This document shows, in pieces, positions 1 to 9,670 of a stretch of 35,802 bases of DNA (position 1 is its first letter; each line of letters begins with the position of its first letter). Both the position numbers and the translations under genes were made by a program. This DNA comes from Bacteroidaceae bacterium (GTDB lineage: Bacteria; Bacteroidota; Bacteroidia; Bacteroidales; Bacteroidaceae). Location: contig JAGASY010000039.1 of NCBI GenBank assembly GCA_017621515.1, positions 1 to 35,802 of the forward strand. The letters run 5' to 3'. The notes beneath the pieces are model-generated. The model was not told the DNA's origin. It saw only the letters and a program-made list of their open reading frames with translations, and did not search any database.

Positions 1-372
1 AAATAAAATTACAGTGCGCTGTGAAGAAAAAAACAGTGCGCTGAAAATTTGAGAATTTAGTAGTTTTTTCAAAAATACTCTTCGTCGGGGATAAATAAAT
101 GTAAAAGAACCGCTCTGAAATGAAACACTATTTCACATTTTCCAAAGCTTTCAAAAAACGCGCGTAGAATCCCCGTTCTTCGAGAAAAGTTCGATGCGCT
201 TCATTTTGGAGCGTTCCAGAGGGCTTGAAATTTTAACATTTGATAAAATCAAAAAGGTAGCTAATTATGTATATATTGAACAGAATGTAATTCGTTTGTT
301 GGAAATAGTACTACTTTTGTCAAAAATGGATAACCTCGTTTTTTCCATATTCAGATTTTTTGTTATGGAGTC
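1..372 (+). repeat. Dispersed repeat, copy A (cut by the window start)
   Basis: This gene-free stretch aligns with copy B (13454-13824) at a nearly constant offset of about 13452, with roughly four fifths of bases identical by eye. The longest exact match is 35 bases (196-230 against 13648-13682). It opens with two CAGTGCGCTG cores at 12-21 and 34-43, exactly 22 bases apart. Similarity ends near a shared TTGTTATGG stretch around 360-367. The left edge lies outside the window. No terminal inverted repeats or transposase are visible. It is probably a non-coding dispersed element; its function is unknown. From 373 to the pnp promoter I see nothing else. Confidence 0.8.
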
Positions 373-535
373 TCTGACACGGCTTTTAATCTATCTGGTA
401 TAATAGTGTGGAATGTATGTCCGAAATAGATTCATACAGACTCCTGAAAATCGTTTCAAAAAGTCTGATTTGACAAAAAAATAAAAATGCAACAACATTT
501 CCTGCTGATTTTCAGACTTAATGATAGGAAAATCG

Positions 536-543
536 TAACTTTG
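536..543 (+). promoter_or_regulatory. pnp promoter -7 box (TAACTTTG)
   Basis: TAACTTTG matches the Bacteroidetes TAnnTTTG -7 consensus and lies 33 bases before the pnp start. No clear -33 TTTG is seen at the usual distance. Confidence 0.6.
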
Positions 544-576
544 CACAGATTTTGATGTTTTAATATAAAAATAACG

Positions 577-2898
577 ATGAACGTAATTACGAAAAAGGTT
601 TCATTGCCTGATGGAAGAGAAATCAGCATTGAAACAGGAAAATTGGCAAAACAAGCCGATGGAGCCGTTATGCTCACAATGGGCAAAACTATGCTCTTGG
701 CCACTGTTTGTGCCGCTAAAGATGCAGTACCGGGAACAGATTTCATGCCTCTTCAGGTTGAATACCGCGAGAAATATGCTGCTGCCGGACGTTTTCCCGG
801 AGGGTTTACAAAGCGCGAAGGAAAGGCTTCCGACGAAGAGATTCTCACTTGCCGACTTGTTGACCGCGCACTCCGTCCGCTGTTCCCTTCTAATTATCAT
901 GCAGAGGTTTATGTAAATGTGATCTTGTTCTCTGCCGACGGAGTAGATATGCCTGACGCACTTGCCGGATTTGCAGCTTCTGCTGCACTTGCAGCATCAG
1001 ATATACCTTTTGAAGGGCCTATCTCAGAAGTTCGAGTAGCACGTATAAACGGGGAATTTGTAATCAACCCGACTTTTGAACAGCTTAAAGAGGCTGACAT
1101 GGATCTTATGGTGGGTGCTACAGAAGAGAATATCATGATGGTCGAGGGAGAAATGAAGGAAGTCTCAGAACATGACTTGCTTGAGGCTCTCAAGGCTGCT
1201 CACGATGCAATCAAGCCGCAGTGCCGCATACAGAAAGAACTGATGAAAGAGCTTGGCACTGATGTGAAGCGTGAATATTGCCATGAAGTGAACGATGAGG
1301 AACTTCGTGAGGATATTTCAAAAGTTTGCTTCTCAAAATGCTATGACATAACTAAGCAGGGCTTGGACAAGCAGGCTCGCAACGACGCATTTGAGGCTGT
1401 CCGTGAAGAATATAAGGAAGCATACGTGGCTGCCCATGCAGACCTCAGCGAGGAAGAGATTGCAGAGAAGAATGCACTTATCGACAGATATTACCATGAC
1501 GTTGAGCGTGACGCTATGCGCCGTTGTGTGCTTGACGAGGGTGTACGTCTCGACGGAAGAAAGACTACTGAGATTCGTCCTATATGGTGCGAAGTTTCTC
1601 CGCTGCCGGGACCTCACGGCTCTGCCATCTTCACTCGTGGAGAAACACAGGCCCTCACGTCATGTACTCTCGGAACCAAGCTCGATGAGAAACTTGTTGA
1701 CGGAGCGCTTGAGCGTTATTACCAGCGTTTCCTTCTTCACTACAACTTCCCTCCGTTCTCTACGGGTGAAGCCAAGGCACAGCGTGGTGTAGGACGTCGT
1801 GAGATTGGTCACGGCCATCTTGCATGGCGCGGTATCAAGGGACAGATTCCTGAGGACTATCCTTATACAGTACGTGTCGTAAGTGACGTTTTGGAATCTA
1901 ACGGTTCTTCGTCAATGGCTACTACTTGTGCCGGAACACTTGCACTTATGGATGCTGGTGTACCTATCAAGAACCCTGTTGCCGGTATCGCTATGGGACT
2001 CATCAAGAACCCAGGTGAAGACAAATATGCGGTTCTTTCCGATATTCTCGGTGATGAAGACCATCTGGGTGATATGGACTTCAAGACAACCGGTACAAAG
2101 AACGGACTTACTGCTACTCAGATGGATATCATGTGCGACGGACTTTCATACGAAATTCTGGAGCGCGCTCTTATGCAGGCAAAGGCTGGACGTGAGCATA
2201 TCATGGGAGAAATGATGAAGACTATCTCCGAGCCGCGTCCGGAACTTAAACCGCATGTTCCTCGTATCGAGCAGATTATCATTCCGAAAGAGTTTATCGG
2301 TGCTGTAATAGGCCCGGGCGGAAAGATTATACAGCAGATGCAGGAGGATACACAGACTACAATCACTATTGATGAGGTTGACGGTGTAGGAAAAGTACAG
2401 ATTTCAGCTCCTAACAGCGATGCCATTGCTGCTGCTATGGCTAAGATAAAGGCTATCGTAGCTATACCGGAAATTGGTGAGGTCTATCATGGAACTGTGC
2501 GCAGCGTGATGCCGTATGGATGTTTCGTAGAGTTCCTTCCGGGCAAGGACGGTCTTCTTCATATCTCAGAAATTGACTGGAAGCGTTTGGAGACTGTAGA
2601 AGAGGCTGGCATTAAGGAAGGCGACGAAATTGATGTCAAGCTTATGGAGATAGATCCTAAGACTGGCAAGTTCAAGCTTTCTCATCGTGTGTTGATTGAC
2701 AAACCGGAAGGATATGTGGAGCGTCAGCCACGTCAGCGCGGTGAGCGTCGTCAGAACAACCAGAACAATAACAACGGCGGACACGAGCGTCGTCAGCGTC
2801 CGGAGCGTCGTGAGCCTCGTCATGACAATGGCAAGGAAAACGGTGAGTCAAATGCTGCAAACGGAGAGGTTCGTAGTGCGCTTGATGATTTGATGTAA
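577..2898 (+). CDS. pnp: Polyribonucleotide nucleotidyltransferase (PNPase)
   Basis: PNPase is a trimeric 3'-5' phosphorolytic exoribonuclease acting in mRNA decay. The 773-aa product shows the full architecture: a first RNase PH core (about 10-145), a helical linker (about 250-330), and a second RNase PH core from about 333, with the conserved GDMDFK and TATQMD metal/phosphate region near 490-506. A KH domain follows at about 565-620 ([11 protein letters not shown] loop) and an S1 domain at about 633-705 ([15 protein letters not shown]). Past the S1 domain there is an extra Arg/Asn/Gln-rich tail (715-773), which makes it longer than the roughly 710 aa usual in the family. The start is supported by a TAACTTTG box 33 bases upstream. 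It appears monocistronic, ending at the hairpin at 2947-2974. Confidence 0.97.
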   Translation: MNVITKKVSLPDGREISIETGKLAKQADGAVMLTMGKTMLLATVCAAKDAVPGTDFMPLQVEYREKYAAAGRFPGGFTKREGKASDEEILTCRLVDRALRPLFPSNYHAEVYVNVILFSADGVDMPDALAGFAASAALAASDIPFEGPISEVRVARINGEFVINPTFEQLKEADMDLMVGATEENIMMVEGEMKEVSEHDLLEALKAAHDAIKPQCRIQKELMKELGTDVKREYCHEVNDEELREDISKVCFSKCYDITKQGLDKQARNDAFEAVREEYKEAYVAAHADLSEEEIAEKNALIDRYYHDVERDAMRRCVLDEGVRLDGRKTTEIRPIWCEVSPLPGPHGSAIFTRGETQALTSCTLGTKLDEKLVDGALERYYQRFLLHYNFPPFSTGEAKAQRGVGRREIGHGHLAWRGIKGQIPEDYPYTVRVVSDVLESNGSSSMATTCAGTLALMDAGVPIKNPVAGIAMGLIKNPGEDKYAVLSDILGDEDHLGDMDFKTTGTKNGLTATQMDIMCDGLSYEILERALMQAKAGREHIMGEMMKTISEPRPELKPHVPRIEQIIIPKEFIGAVIGPGGKIIQQMQEDTQTTITIDEVDGVGKVQISAPNSDAIAAAMAKIKAIVAIPEIGEVYHGTVRSVMPYGCFVEFLPGKDGLLHISEIDWKRLETVEEAGIKEGDEIDVKLMEIDPKTGKFKLSHRVLIDKPEGYVERQPRQRGERRQNNQNNNNGGHERRQRPERREPRHDNGKENGESNAANGEVRSALDDLM

Positions 2899-2946
2899 GG
2901 AATGATAATGCTTCTTTAGGGGCAATCGTCTTTATTTAAATATGTG

Positions 2947-2985
2947 ACCGGAATTTGCTGCGGCAGGTTCCGGTTATTTCTTTAT
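2947..2985 (+). terminator. Terminator after pnp
   Basis: ACCGGAA (2947-2953) pairs with TTCCGGT (2968-2974), with an inner TGC/GCA pairing, followed by a T-rich tail. Confidence 0.6.
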
Positions 2986-3074
2986 TGTATGATAAGGAAA
3001 GGGCTATTCCAATTAAATGTTGTTAAAATTAGGGGCGATAATTTGAATTTTTAAAGGTGCTGTTTTTTTATTCG

Positions 3075-3082
3075 TATATTTG
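3075..3082 (+). promoter_or_regulatory. Promoter -7 box (TATATTTG) for the 989-aa secreted protein
   Basis: TATATTTG fits the Bacteroidetes -7 consensus. It would give a leader of about 85 bases before the start at 3174. Confidence 0.5.
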
Positions 3083-3173
3083 TATGGAAATCTTTATATT
3101 AGAGAATGGCTGTTCTTGTATAAAGTATAGATGAGACAAAAGTGGTTGTTTTACTTTTTAATATTATGAATTT

Positions 3174-6143
3174 ATGAAAAAACATTACATTAAAGCGTGT
3201 GTAGTATGTGCAGCTTTGCTTGCGTCGTTACATGCAGGTGCTGTGGAGCGTCCGAAGCTCAAAACGCAGGCTCCGGTCAATGGAGAGAAGTATATCCTCT
3301 TTAATTATGCGCGTCCTGACGGATACATGTCTCGTACAGGCTGGGACGGAGCATACTATTTCCTCGGACCTAACGATTCCAATTATGCTTCGCATGAATT
3401 CACCGCTATTCAGAACGAAGATGGCACATGGTCTTTTGCTATCATTGAGGAAGCAGAAGAAGAGGGTGCAGAGCCTACTTATACGTATGTGGCTCTTCCG
3501 GGCGGATCTGACAATTTGAATGCCAAGTCTTCAGATGTAGCTCTATGGACTTTGGAGAACGGTGATTATGACGGTTATTATAAGTTGAAAGCCGGTGAAG
3601 GCAACAACTATAATTGTGTTGATTTGTATCTTCACCTCAATGCCGGCGGACAGTATTTTGTAGTTTCTGAACCTGTCAATGGAGGCGGATGGTATCCTGA
3701 TTATTATGGAGGACCATTGCTTGATGAAGACGGCTCAGAGGTGTATGACGAGACCGAGACTTATATCATCATGGCAGACAAGACATCTTTGAACTGGGCT
3801 TTTGTGAAAGCTGATGATGTAGCCGGCTATATCGTTTATGCTGCTGCTTATGCTGCCATTCAGAATGTGGAGAACAATTATCTGACGAAAGAAGGATATG
3901 AGGATGGATTTAAGGCGGCTGTTGACAATGTGGCTGCAATCTATGCATCCGAAAATTTGGATGAAGAAGGGCTTGCTGCTATAAATGCTCTGCTTAATGC
4001 AAAAATCTCACTTTGTGAAGAGATAGAGAAGGCTAAGTCGCTTAATACAACTGGCAATGAGACATTGGCAAATGCTGTTTCTGCTGCTCAGAGTGTGTTC
4101 AATTCTTCTGTAAATGCAGACGAACTTGGCAGTGCTCTTGAAAATATCACAGAGGCTGAAAAGAACTATCTTGTTGGAACTGGTGACTTTACAAGCTTCG
4201 GCAAGAACATGAGCTTTGAAGACCTTTCTGCACAGAATGGAAATATGACTACCGGAATCGGTAATGCTCCTGCCGGATGGAATCTTTATATAAAAGGTAA
4301 TCTTTGCACTACAGAAGATGAAATAAAGGCTAACGGATTTACAGCATGGTGTGGTGTGAATGACGACTGTGAAGGTGAAGGCAAGGATGGAAACTATGGG
4401 TTTGGTATTTGGAATTCGTCCATACCTGAAATAGAAATTTCACAGACTATTACCGGACTTGAGAACGGTACTTACGTTGTATCGGCAGGTATGATGGTCG
4501 GTGCAAACGGCTCAGGTTCTCGTCGAACTACTCAGCGTATCTTCGGAAACCTGAACTCTGTATATTTCGCATCAGAGGGCGAATATGATTTGAACAGATT
4601 GGACAACAGTGAAGCGTACAGTTTTGCTAATCTTTCAGAGCCTGTAACAGACAGAGAACTTCAGCCGTTGTCTGTTCGTGCGTATGTGTATGACGGTACC
4701 TTGACATTTGGTTTCCGTACAAACGGAGACATCGCTGCCGCTTTGCGTACAACAGCTAACAATAATGGTGGTGACGGTTGGTTCAAGATTGATAACTTCC
4801 ACATCACAAGCAAGGGATATGTTGGTGAGGATGCTGCGGCTGTTGCCAATCATTATTTGGGATTGTGCAAGGAATATGGTGAATATGATTATCAGATGCA
4901 GACTGCTGTCAGAGAAGCACTCCATGAGAAACTTTCTGCTTATGGAACAATTGATGCTAATACTTCTGTCGATGAAATCAATGCGGCAATCTTCACCTTC
5001 AAGGACGAACTCGCTGTGGTAAGTTCTTCTGTAAAAGCTTATCAGAAACTCAGAGACGCTTTGGATGTACATGCTGCTAACCTTGCAGAATATGACCATT
5101 ATGCCGGAGCGGATGCCTATAGTGATGCTATCATGTTCATAGAGACTGACTGGGAAGAAGGTGTATATGATGAAGCCGGAGTTGAAGATGCTATAGCACG
5201 TCTTGATAAGGCATTTGAAGAATGTAAGCTGTCTGGTGTTGCTGTCGGCATTTTCGTTACGGACTTGATTGCTAACCCGAGCTTTGAGGATTTGTCTGCA
5301 CAAGGCGGTTCTCCTACAAGCGGAACAGCCAATACTCCTAAGGGATGGACACTTTATGTTGATGGTGTAGAGAGCACTGACAACGGTAAATACGGATGGG
5401 GATGGTGCGGCATCAACTCTGGTGATGCTATTAGTGTAGAACTGGAAGACGGAACTGTGGTTGACCGTCAGCCTACAGACGGTGATAATCTTTGGGGTAT
5501 CTGGGGCAGCAACATGCGCGAAGTGGAGCTTTCACAGACTCTTACAAGTCTTCCTGCGGGAACATACATTCTTACGGCTGATGTTATGGTTCAGAACAAC
5601 TGGGCTGGCGATAACATCACTACACAACGTATCTTCGCCAACGACTACATACAGATGTTCTCATACGAGGAACTTTATGAATTGAATATGCCGAATGATG
5701 CCAAGGATGCTGCATATATGGATGAAGTGAATCCGGATGCAGATTTGAAGCATATTACTTATGCCGGTTATACTTGTGAGGCTAATGACCGCACTACTGA
5801 CCTGTTGCATCCGATGACAGTTAAGTTCGGAGTAGGCGAAGACGGTATTGCTAAGATAGGTTTCCGTACAAACGGTGTGAATCCAGACGGTCTTACTTTT
5901 GAAGAAGGAGGAAGGAACGGACAAGGATGGTTCAAGGTTGATAACTTCACATTGTTCTATGAATCGGAAGAAGTTCCTACTGCGATAGGTTCTGTAGAGT
6001 CTTCTTCTTTGACCACAATCGTTGCGCGCCAGTATTTCACAGTGGATGGAGTACAGTTGGCACAGCCTCAGAAAGGTATAAACATTGTGAAAAATATAAT
6101 GAGCGACGGAACTGTTAAGGTTTCAAAGACTTTGGTGAAATAA
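3174..6143 (+). CDS. Large secreted protein with duplicated jelly-roll-like module and C-terminal sorting-like motif
   Basis: This 989-aa protein starts with a signal peptide (about 1-23, ending HAGA). A segment of about 345-553 is repeated at about 700-948. Both copies begin with FEDLSAQ, continue through TTGIGNAPAGW or TSGTANTPKGW, share ELSQTLT/EISQTIT and TTQRIF blocks, and close with GFRTNG and GWFKIDNF/GWFKVDNF. These resemble carbohydrate-binding beta-sandwich modules of Bacteroidetes surface proteins. Ala/Glu-rich helical segments (about 230-335 and 560-690, FIVAR-like) precede each module. The C-terminus (YFTVDGVQL, then GINIVK and a Val/Lys end) resembles type IX secretion sorting tails common in Prevotella. 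No catalytic domain is recognised. A role in glycan or surface binding is inferred. Confidence 0.85.
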   Translation: MKKHYIKACVVCAALLASLHAGAVERPKLKTQAPVNGEKYILFNYARPDGYMSRTGWDGAYYFLGPNDSNYASHEFTAIQNEDGTWSFAIIEEAEEEGAEPTYTYVALPGGSDNLNAKSSDVALWTLENGDYDGYYKLKAGEGNNYNCVDLYLHLNAGGQYFVVSEPVNGGGWYPDYYGGPLLDEDGSEVYDETETYIIMADKTSLNWAFVKADDVAGYIVYAAAYAAIQNVENNYLTKEGYEDGFKAAVDNVAAIYASENLDEEGLAAINALLNAKISLCEEIEKAKSLNTTGNETLANAVSAAQSVFNSSVNADELGSALENITEAEKNYLVGTGDFTSFGKNMSFEDLSAQNGNMTTGIGNAPAGWNLYIKGNLCTTEDEIKANGFTAWCGVNDDCEGEGKDGNYGFGIWNSSIPEIEISQTITGLENGTYVVSAGMMVGANGSGSRRTTQRIFGNLNSVYFASEGEYDLNRLDNSEAYSFANLSEPVTDRELQPLSVRAYVYDGTLTFGFRTNGDIAAALRTTANNNGGDGWFKIDNFHITSKGYVGEDAAAVANHYLGLCKEYGEYDYQMQTAVREALHEKLSAYGTIDANTSVDEINAAIFTFKDELAVVSSSVKAYQKLRDALDVHAANLAEYDHYAGADAYSDAIMFIETDWEEGVYDEAGVEDAIARLDKAFEECKLSGVAVGIFVTDLIANPSFEDLSAQGGSPTSGTANTPKGWTLYVDGVESTDNGKYGWGWCGINSGDAISVELEDGTVVDRQPTDGDNLWGIWGSNMREVELSQTLTSLPAGTYILTADVMVQNNWAGDNITTQRIFANDYIQMFSYEELYELNMPNDAKDAAYMDEVNPDADLKHITYAGYTCEANDRTTDLLHPMTVKFGVGEDGIAKIGFRTNGVNPDGLTFEEGGRNGQGWFKVDNFTLFYESEEVPTAIGSVESSSLTTIVARQYFTVDGVQLAQPQKGINIVKNIMSDGTVKVSKTLVK

Positions 6144-6208
6144 CGACAGTTATAAGACCAGCTCTGATTTTTCAGTAAGGTCTTGTTGACAATCAATGTC
6201 AGAATAAT

Positions 6209-6261
6209 ATCGGAATCGTACCCATATTCTTATGGTTTGGTACGATTCCGATTTCTTTTTT
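6209..6261 (+). terminator. Terminator after the 989-aa protein gene
   Basis: A perfect 14-bp stem pairs 6209-6222 with 6239-6252, followed by a T-rich run. It separates the secreted-protein gene from the thiamin leader. Confidence 0.8.
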
Positions 6262-6306
6262 GTAATATTTATACGTGATAAGGTTACATTATATCAATAA
6301 AATCCA

Positions 6307-6314
6307 TAACTTTG
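6307..6314 (+). promoter_or_regulatory. thi operon promoter -7 box (TAACTTTG)
   Basis: TAACTTTG lies directly upstream of the TPP aptamer, so transcription would begin at about 6320 and the aptamer would be the first structured part of the leader. Confidence 0.65.
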
Positions 6315-6330
6315 CAATGATGTAAAGATA

Positions 6331-6430
6331 CAAAGGGGTGTCTGCTGTCTCTGAGTATGAATACTTTTATGATAACAGACTGAGATTATACCCTCGAACC
6401 TGATGCAGTTTGTCCTGCCGTAGGAATTGG
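6331..6430 (+). promoter_or_regulatory. TPP riboswitch (THI element)
   Basis: The order of conserved THI-box segments is present: GGGGTG (6335-6340), CTGAGATTATACCC (about 6380-6393), AACCTGATGCAG (about 6397-6408) and the closing CCGTAGGAA. A variable P3 arm lies between the first two. It precedes thiS by about 85 bases, as expected for feedback control by thiamin pyrophosphate. The stretch between the aptamer and thiS has a weak CCCTCG/CGGGG hairpin. Whether control acts on transcription or translation cannot be settled by eye. Confidence 0.93.
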
Positions 6431-6515
6431 CTTTATTCGTCATTATGCGTATTTCCTTATTTTCCCTCGTATTCGGGGCTTCTTTGTACTTTTCATGAAC
6501 TAAAAAAGTGATATT

Positions 6516-6713
6516 ATGAATGTAAAAGTAAATGGTAAAGAAGTAAGCGTACAGGGAACAACACTTACAGATTTGATTGTTCAGTTGGCATTGCCGCAGA
6601 ATGGTGTGGCCGTGGCTGTAGATAACAAAATGATTCCTCGCACACAGTGGAGCGATTATATTCTTCGTGAAGGATTGCAGATTGTGGTAATAAAAGCAGC
6701 TTGTGGAGGCTGA
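6516..6713 (+). CDS. thiS: Sulfur carrier protein ThiS
   Basis: ThiS is the ubiquitin-fold carrier that brings sulfur, as a C-terminal thiocarboxylate, to thiazole synthesis. The 65-aa product has the usual ThiS length, a beta-grasp-type N-terminus (MNVKVNGKEV), the NGVAVAVDN segment, and the essential C-terminal Gly-Gly, which is adenylated by ThiF. It is the first gene after the TPP riboswitch and is followed 69 bases later by thiG, its acceptor partner. Confidence 0.95.
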   Translation: MNVKVNGKEVSVQGTTLTDLIVQLALPQNGVAVAVDNKMIPRTQWSDYILREGLQIVVIKAACGG

Positions 6714-6782
6714 GTTCATCTGTTCATCAAATATAGATTAGTGAGGTTCCTTTATTTTTTAATTTAAAATTCTTAATTAATC

Positions 6783-7559
6783 ATGCAGACACTTGAAATA
6801 GCGGGTCGTGAATTTACTTCCCGTCTTTTTATGGGAACAGGCAAGTTCTCTTCCAATGAAATCATGAAACGTGCCATTGAGGCTTCCGGTACACAGATGG
6901 TCACAGTGGCTATGAAGCGTATAGAGCTTGACGACGAGCAGGATGATATGCTTGGGCATATTATGTCGCCGGATATCTGTTTGCTGCCTAATACGTCAGG
7001 GGTTCGTGATGCTGAAGAAGCTGTGTTCGCTGCGCAGATGTCGCGTGAAGCATTCGGCACAAATTGGTTGAAACTTGAGATACATCCTGATCCGCGTTAT
7101 CTTCTTCCTGATTCGACAGAGACATTGAAGGCTACGGAACAGCTTGTCAAATTAGGTTTTAATGTACTTCCTTATTGCCAAGCAGACCCTACTCTCTGTA
7201 AACGTCTGGAAGAAGCCGGAGCAGCAGCGGTGATGCCTCTTGGTGCTCCTATTGGCTCAAATAAAGGGTTGCGTACACGTGATTTTCTTCAGATAATTAT
7301 AGAACAGTCCGGAGTTCCGGTTGTCGTGGATGCAGGAATCGGTGCTCCGAGTCATGCCGCTGAGGCTATGGAGATGGGAGCATCTGCCTGCCTTGTCAAT
7401 ACTGCTATTGCCGTTGCCGGCGATCCTGTTGCAATGGCTGTTGCCTTTAAACAGGCTGTGGAGGCAGGACGTATGGCATACGAAGCCGGACTTGGTGCTG
7501 TGAGTGACGGAATGGTTGCGGAGGCAAGTTCACCGCTGACAGCCTTTCTTCTTGATTAA
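6783..7559 (+). CDS. thiG: Thiazole synthase ThiG
   Basis: ThiG is a TIM-barrel enzyme that condenses 1-deoxyxylulose 5-phosphate, dehydroglycine and ThiS-carried sulfur into the thiazole phosphate. The 258-aa length is typical. The substrate imine lysine is placed at K97 in the conserved WLKLEIHPD segment. The phosphate-binding [11 protein letters not shown] and [16 protein letters not shown] motifs are intact, as is the ACLVNTAIA segment. It lies between thiS and thiH and should share their riboswitch-controlled transcript. Confidence 0.96.
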   Translation: MQTLEIAGREFTSRLFMGTGKFSSNEIMKRAIEASGTQMVTVAMKRIELDDEQDDMLGHIMSPDICLLPNTSGVRDAEEAVFAAQMSREAFGTNWLKLEIHPDPRYLLPDSTETLKATEQLVKLGFNVLPYCQADPTLCKRLEEAGAAAVMPLGAPIGSNKGLRTRDFLQIIIEQSGVPVVVDAGIGAPSHAAEAMEMGASACLVNTAIAVAGDPVAMAVAFKQAVEAGRMAYEAGLGAVSDGMVAEASSPLTAFLLD

Positions 7560-7614
7560 GTCTTGGCAAATGCCTGTGCTTTAAGTTTTTATTTTTCAGA
7601 GATGTTTCATGGTG

Positions 7615-7645
7615 GGTTAAGATGCTGCTTAACCGTTCAGTTTTG
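7615..7645 (+). terminator. Hairpin between thiG and thiH (possible attenuator or processing site)
   Basis: GGTTAAG (7615-7621) pairs perfectly with CTTAACC (7628-7634) around a six-base loop, followed shortly by a T-rich stretch. It sits in an unusually long 157-base gap inside the thi operon, so it may cause partial termination or mark an RNA-processing point. Confidence 0.4.
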
Positions 7646-7716
7646 TCTTTTTTGAAACTTTGAAGCGCAGTATGTGTGATTTTTATTAGAATTAATGTCC
7701 AATCTGAAAGTTTATT

Positions 7717-8877
7717 ATGTTCTCTGATGAATTGTTGAAAATATCATGGGAGGAGACGACAGAACGCATTAATGCTAAAACGGATGCAGATGTGCGTCGG
7801 GCACTCTCAAAAGAACGTTGCAGCGTTGATGATTTCATGGCTCTCATTTCTCCAGCAGCTGCTCCTTATCTTGAAAATATGGCTCGTCTGAGCCGTAAAT
7901 ATACAGAGGAGCGTTTTGGTAAAACCATGTCGATGTTTATTCCGTTGTACATTACCAATTCATGTACCAATTCGTGTGTTTATTGCGGATTTCATATTTC
8001 CAATCCGATGCCTCGTACCATTCTTACGGAAGAGGAGATTGTAAAGGAATATGAAGCGATAAAAAAACTTGCACCGTTTGAGAATCTGCTTATCGTGACC
8101 GGAGAGAATCCAGCCAAGGCGGGTGTACCGTACTTGGCAAAGGCTCTTGACCTTGCAAAACCTTATTTCAGCAATCTTAAAATTGAAGTGATGCCACTCA
8201 GTGCTGAAGAATATGCGGAGCTGACAAGGCACGGAATGAACGGTGTGATATGTTTTCAGGAAACTTATCATAGAGAAAACTATAACATTTATCATCCGCG
8301 AGGAATGAAGTCGAAATTTGAATGGCGGGTGAATGGTTTTGACCGAATGGGACAAGCCGGTGTGCATTCTATCGGTATGGGAGTACTGATAGGTCTTGAA
8401 AAAGAATGGCGGACGGATATTACCATGATGGCTTACCATCTGCGCTATTTGCAGAAGCATTATTGGAAAACGAAATACAGTGTGAATTTTCCTCGTATGC
8501 GTCCTTCTGAAAACGGCGGTTTCCAACCAAATTGTATAATGACCGACCGTGAACTTGCGCAAGTGACTTTTGCCATGCGTATCTTTGATCATGATGTGGA
8601 TATTTCATATTCTACACGTGAGCCGGCTGCCATACGTGATAATATGGCGACTCTTGGTGTGACGACGATGAGTGCGGAAAGCAAAACAGAACCGGGAGGA
8701 TATTGCTGCTATCCGCAATCGCTGGAGCAATTTGCTGTCAGTGACGACAGAACGGCAGTGGAAGTAGAGGCTGCTCTTAGGCGAGTAGGGCGCGAACCTG
8801 TTTGGAAAGACTGGGATGCAAGCCTTGAGGCTTCTTCTTTTTCTTTGAACGGTAAGAATTTTTCTCCTAACATATAG
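7717..8877 (+). CDS. thiH: 2-iminoacetate synthase ThiH (radical SAM)
   Basis: ThiH cleaves tyrosine by radical SAM chemistry, giving dehydroglycine for ThiG and p-cresol. The CxxxCxxC cluster motif is visible as CTNSCVYC with C83, C87 and C90. The 386-aa length is close to the family norm, and the PLYITNSCTNSCVYCGF and GVICFQETYH segments are characteristic of ThiH rather than of other radical SAM enzymes. It is followed after 11 bases by thiF. The 157-base gap from thiG contains a hairpin but no convincing promoter box, so read-through from the riboswitch promoter is the simplest model. Confidence 0.95.
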   Translation: MFSDELLKISWEETTERINAKTDADVRRALSKERCSVDDFMALISPAAAPYLENMARLSRKYTEERFGKTMSMFIPLYITNSCTNSCVYCGFHISNPMPRTILTEEEIVKEYEAIKKLAPFENLLIVTGENPAKAGVPYLAKALDLAKPYFSNLKIEVMPLSAEEYAELTRHGMNGVICFQETYHRENYNIYHPRGMKSKFEWRVNGFDRMGQAGVHSIGMGVLIGLEKEWRTDITMMAYHLRYLQKHYWKTKYSVNFPRMRPSENGGFQPNCIMTDRELAQVTFAMRIFDHDVDISYSTREPAAIRDNMATLGVTTMSAESKTEPGGYCCYPQSLEQFAVSDDRTAVEVEAALRRVGREPVWKDWDASLEASSFSLNGKNFSPNI

Positions 8878-8888
8878 ATGATGAGACA

Positions 8889-9641
8889 ATGTGTGAGAAA
8901 GAAATGAATCCGAACCTTTCTTCTTCGGAGTGTTGCAAAGGATTTATGTCTCGGTATAGCCGTCATATCCTTCTTTCTGAAATGGGGAAGGAAGGGCAGG
9001 AACGTATATGCAAGTCCAAGGTGCTGATTGTCGGTGCAGGAGGACTCGGTTCTCCTGTTGCCCTTTATCTTGCTGCATCCGGAGTCGGTACAATAGGTAT
9101 AGTGGATGCGGATATTGTTGACGAAAGTAATCTGCACCGACAAGTTATTCATGACACCGTATCAGTCGGAGAATCAAAAGTATTGTCTGCAAAAAAAAGA
9201 ATGCTTGCTGTAAATCCGGAGATAAAAGTGAATACATACGAAGTGTTTTTTGATGCCGGCAATGCAGAAGAGATTGTGCGTGACTATGATTTTGTAGTGG
9301 ATGCAACGGACAATTTCACTTCAAAATATCTTGTCAATGATGTCTGTGTGCGTTGTGGAAAACCTTTCTCACACGGGAGTGTGATTCGTTTCTCCGGAAT
9401 GACGATGACGCATGTACCGGGAACTTCTACCTATCGGGATATTTTTCCTCAGCAACCTGATACACAAGACGAAGATTTGAGCAGCCGTGTTGGCATTTTG
9501 GGTACTGTGCCCGGAGTTATTGGCACAATACAGGCAACGGAAGTATTGAAATATCTTTCTGGAGTTGGTGATTTGCTTACCGACCGTCTGCTCACTTTTG
9601 ATGCACTTACTATGCAGTTTAGTGTGGTAAGTCTGGTGTGA
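8889..9641 (+). CDS. thiF: ThiF/MoeB/HesA-family adenylyltransferase, probably ThiF
   Basis: This E1-like enzyme should adenylate the C-terminal Gly-Gly of ThiS. It has the nucleotide-binding GAGGLGS, the conserved NLHRQ arginine and the DATDN aspartate. The region that normally reads CxxC near the IFP segment is TYRDIFP here, and the C-terminus ends at FSVVSLV without the second cysteine pair. The usual structural zinc site therefore appears absent. Residues 1-20 carry an extra Cys-containing extension; a start at 8904 is possible. Context as the last gene of thiS-thiG-thiH-thiF favours ThiF over MoeB. Confidence 0.9.
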   Translation: MCEKEMNPNLSSSECCKGFMSRYSRHILLSEMGKEGQERICKSKVLIVGAGGLGSPVALYLAASGVGTIGIVDADIVDESNLHRQVIHDTVSVGESKVLSAKKRMLAVNPEIKVNTYEVFFDAGNAEEIVRDYDFVVDATDNFTSKYLVNDVCVRCGKPFSHGSVIRFSGMTMTHVPGTSTYRDIFPQQPDTQDEDLSSRVGILGTVPGVIGTIQATEVLKYLSGVGDLLTDRLLTFDALTMQFSVVSLV

Positions 9642-9670
9642 GTCTTTTCTTATTTCTCCATCATATATTT

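Noticed and set aside
194..403. 69-aa open frame beginning MRFILERSRGLEILTF, with a similar frame at 13610-13864 and a fragment in copy C
   Set aside because: All three are the repeat read in one frame. Differences between copies change amino acids freely (E/K, I/N/F, D/G), and the frames diverge in length and C-terminus, so there is no sign of coding constraint.
4635..5303. 222-aa open frame on the minus strand
   Set aside because: It is antisense to the middle of the 989-aa secreted protein, with no recognisable motif.
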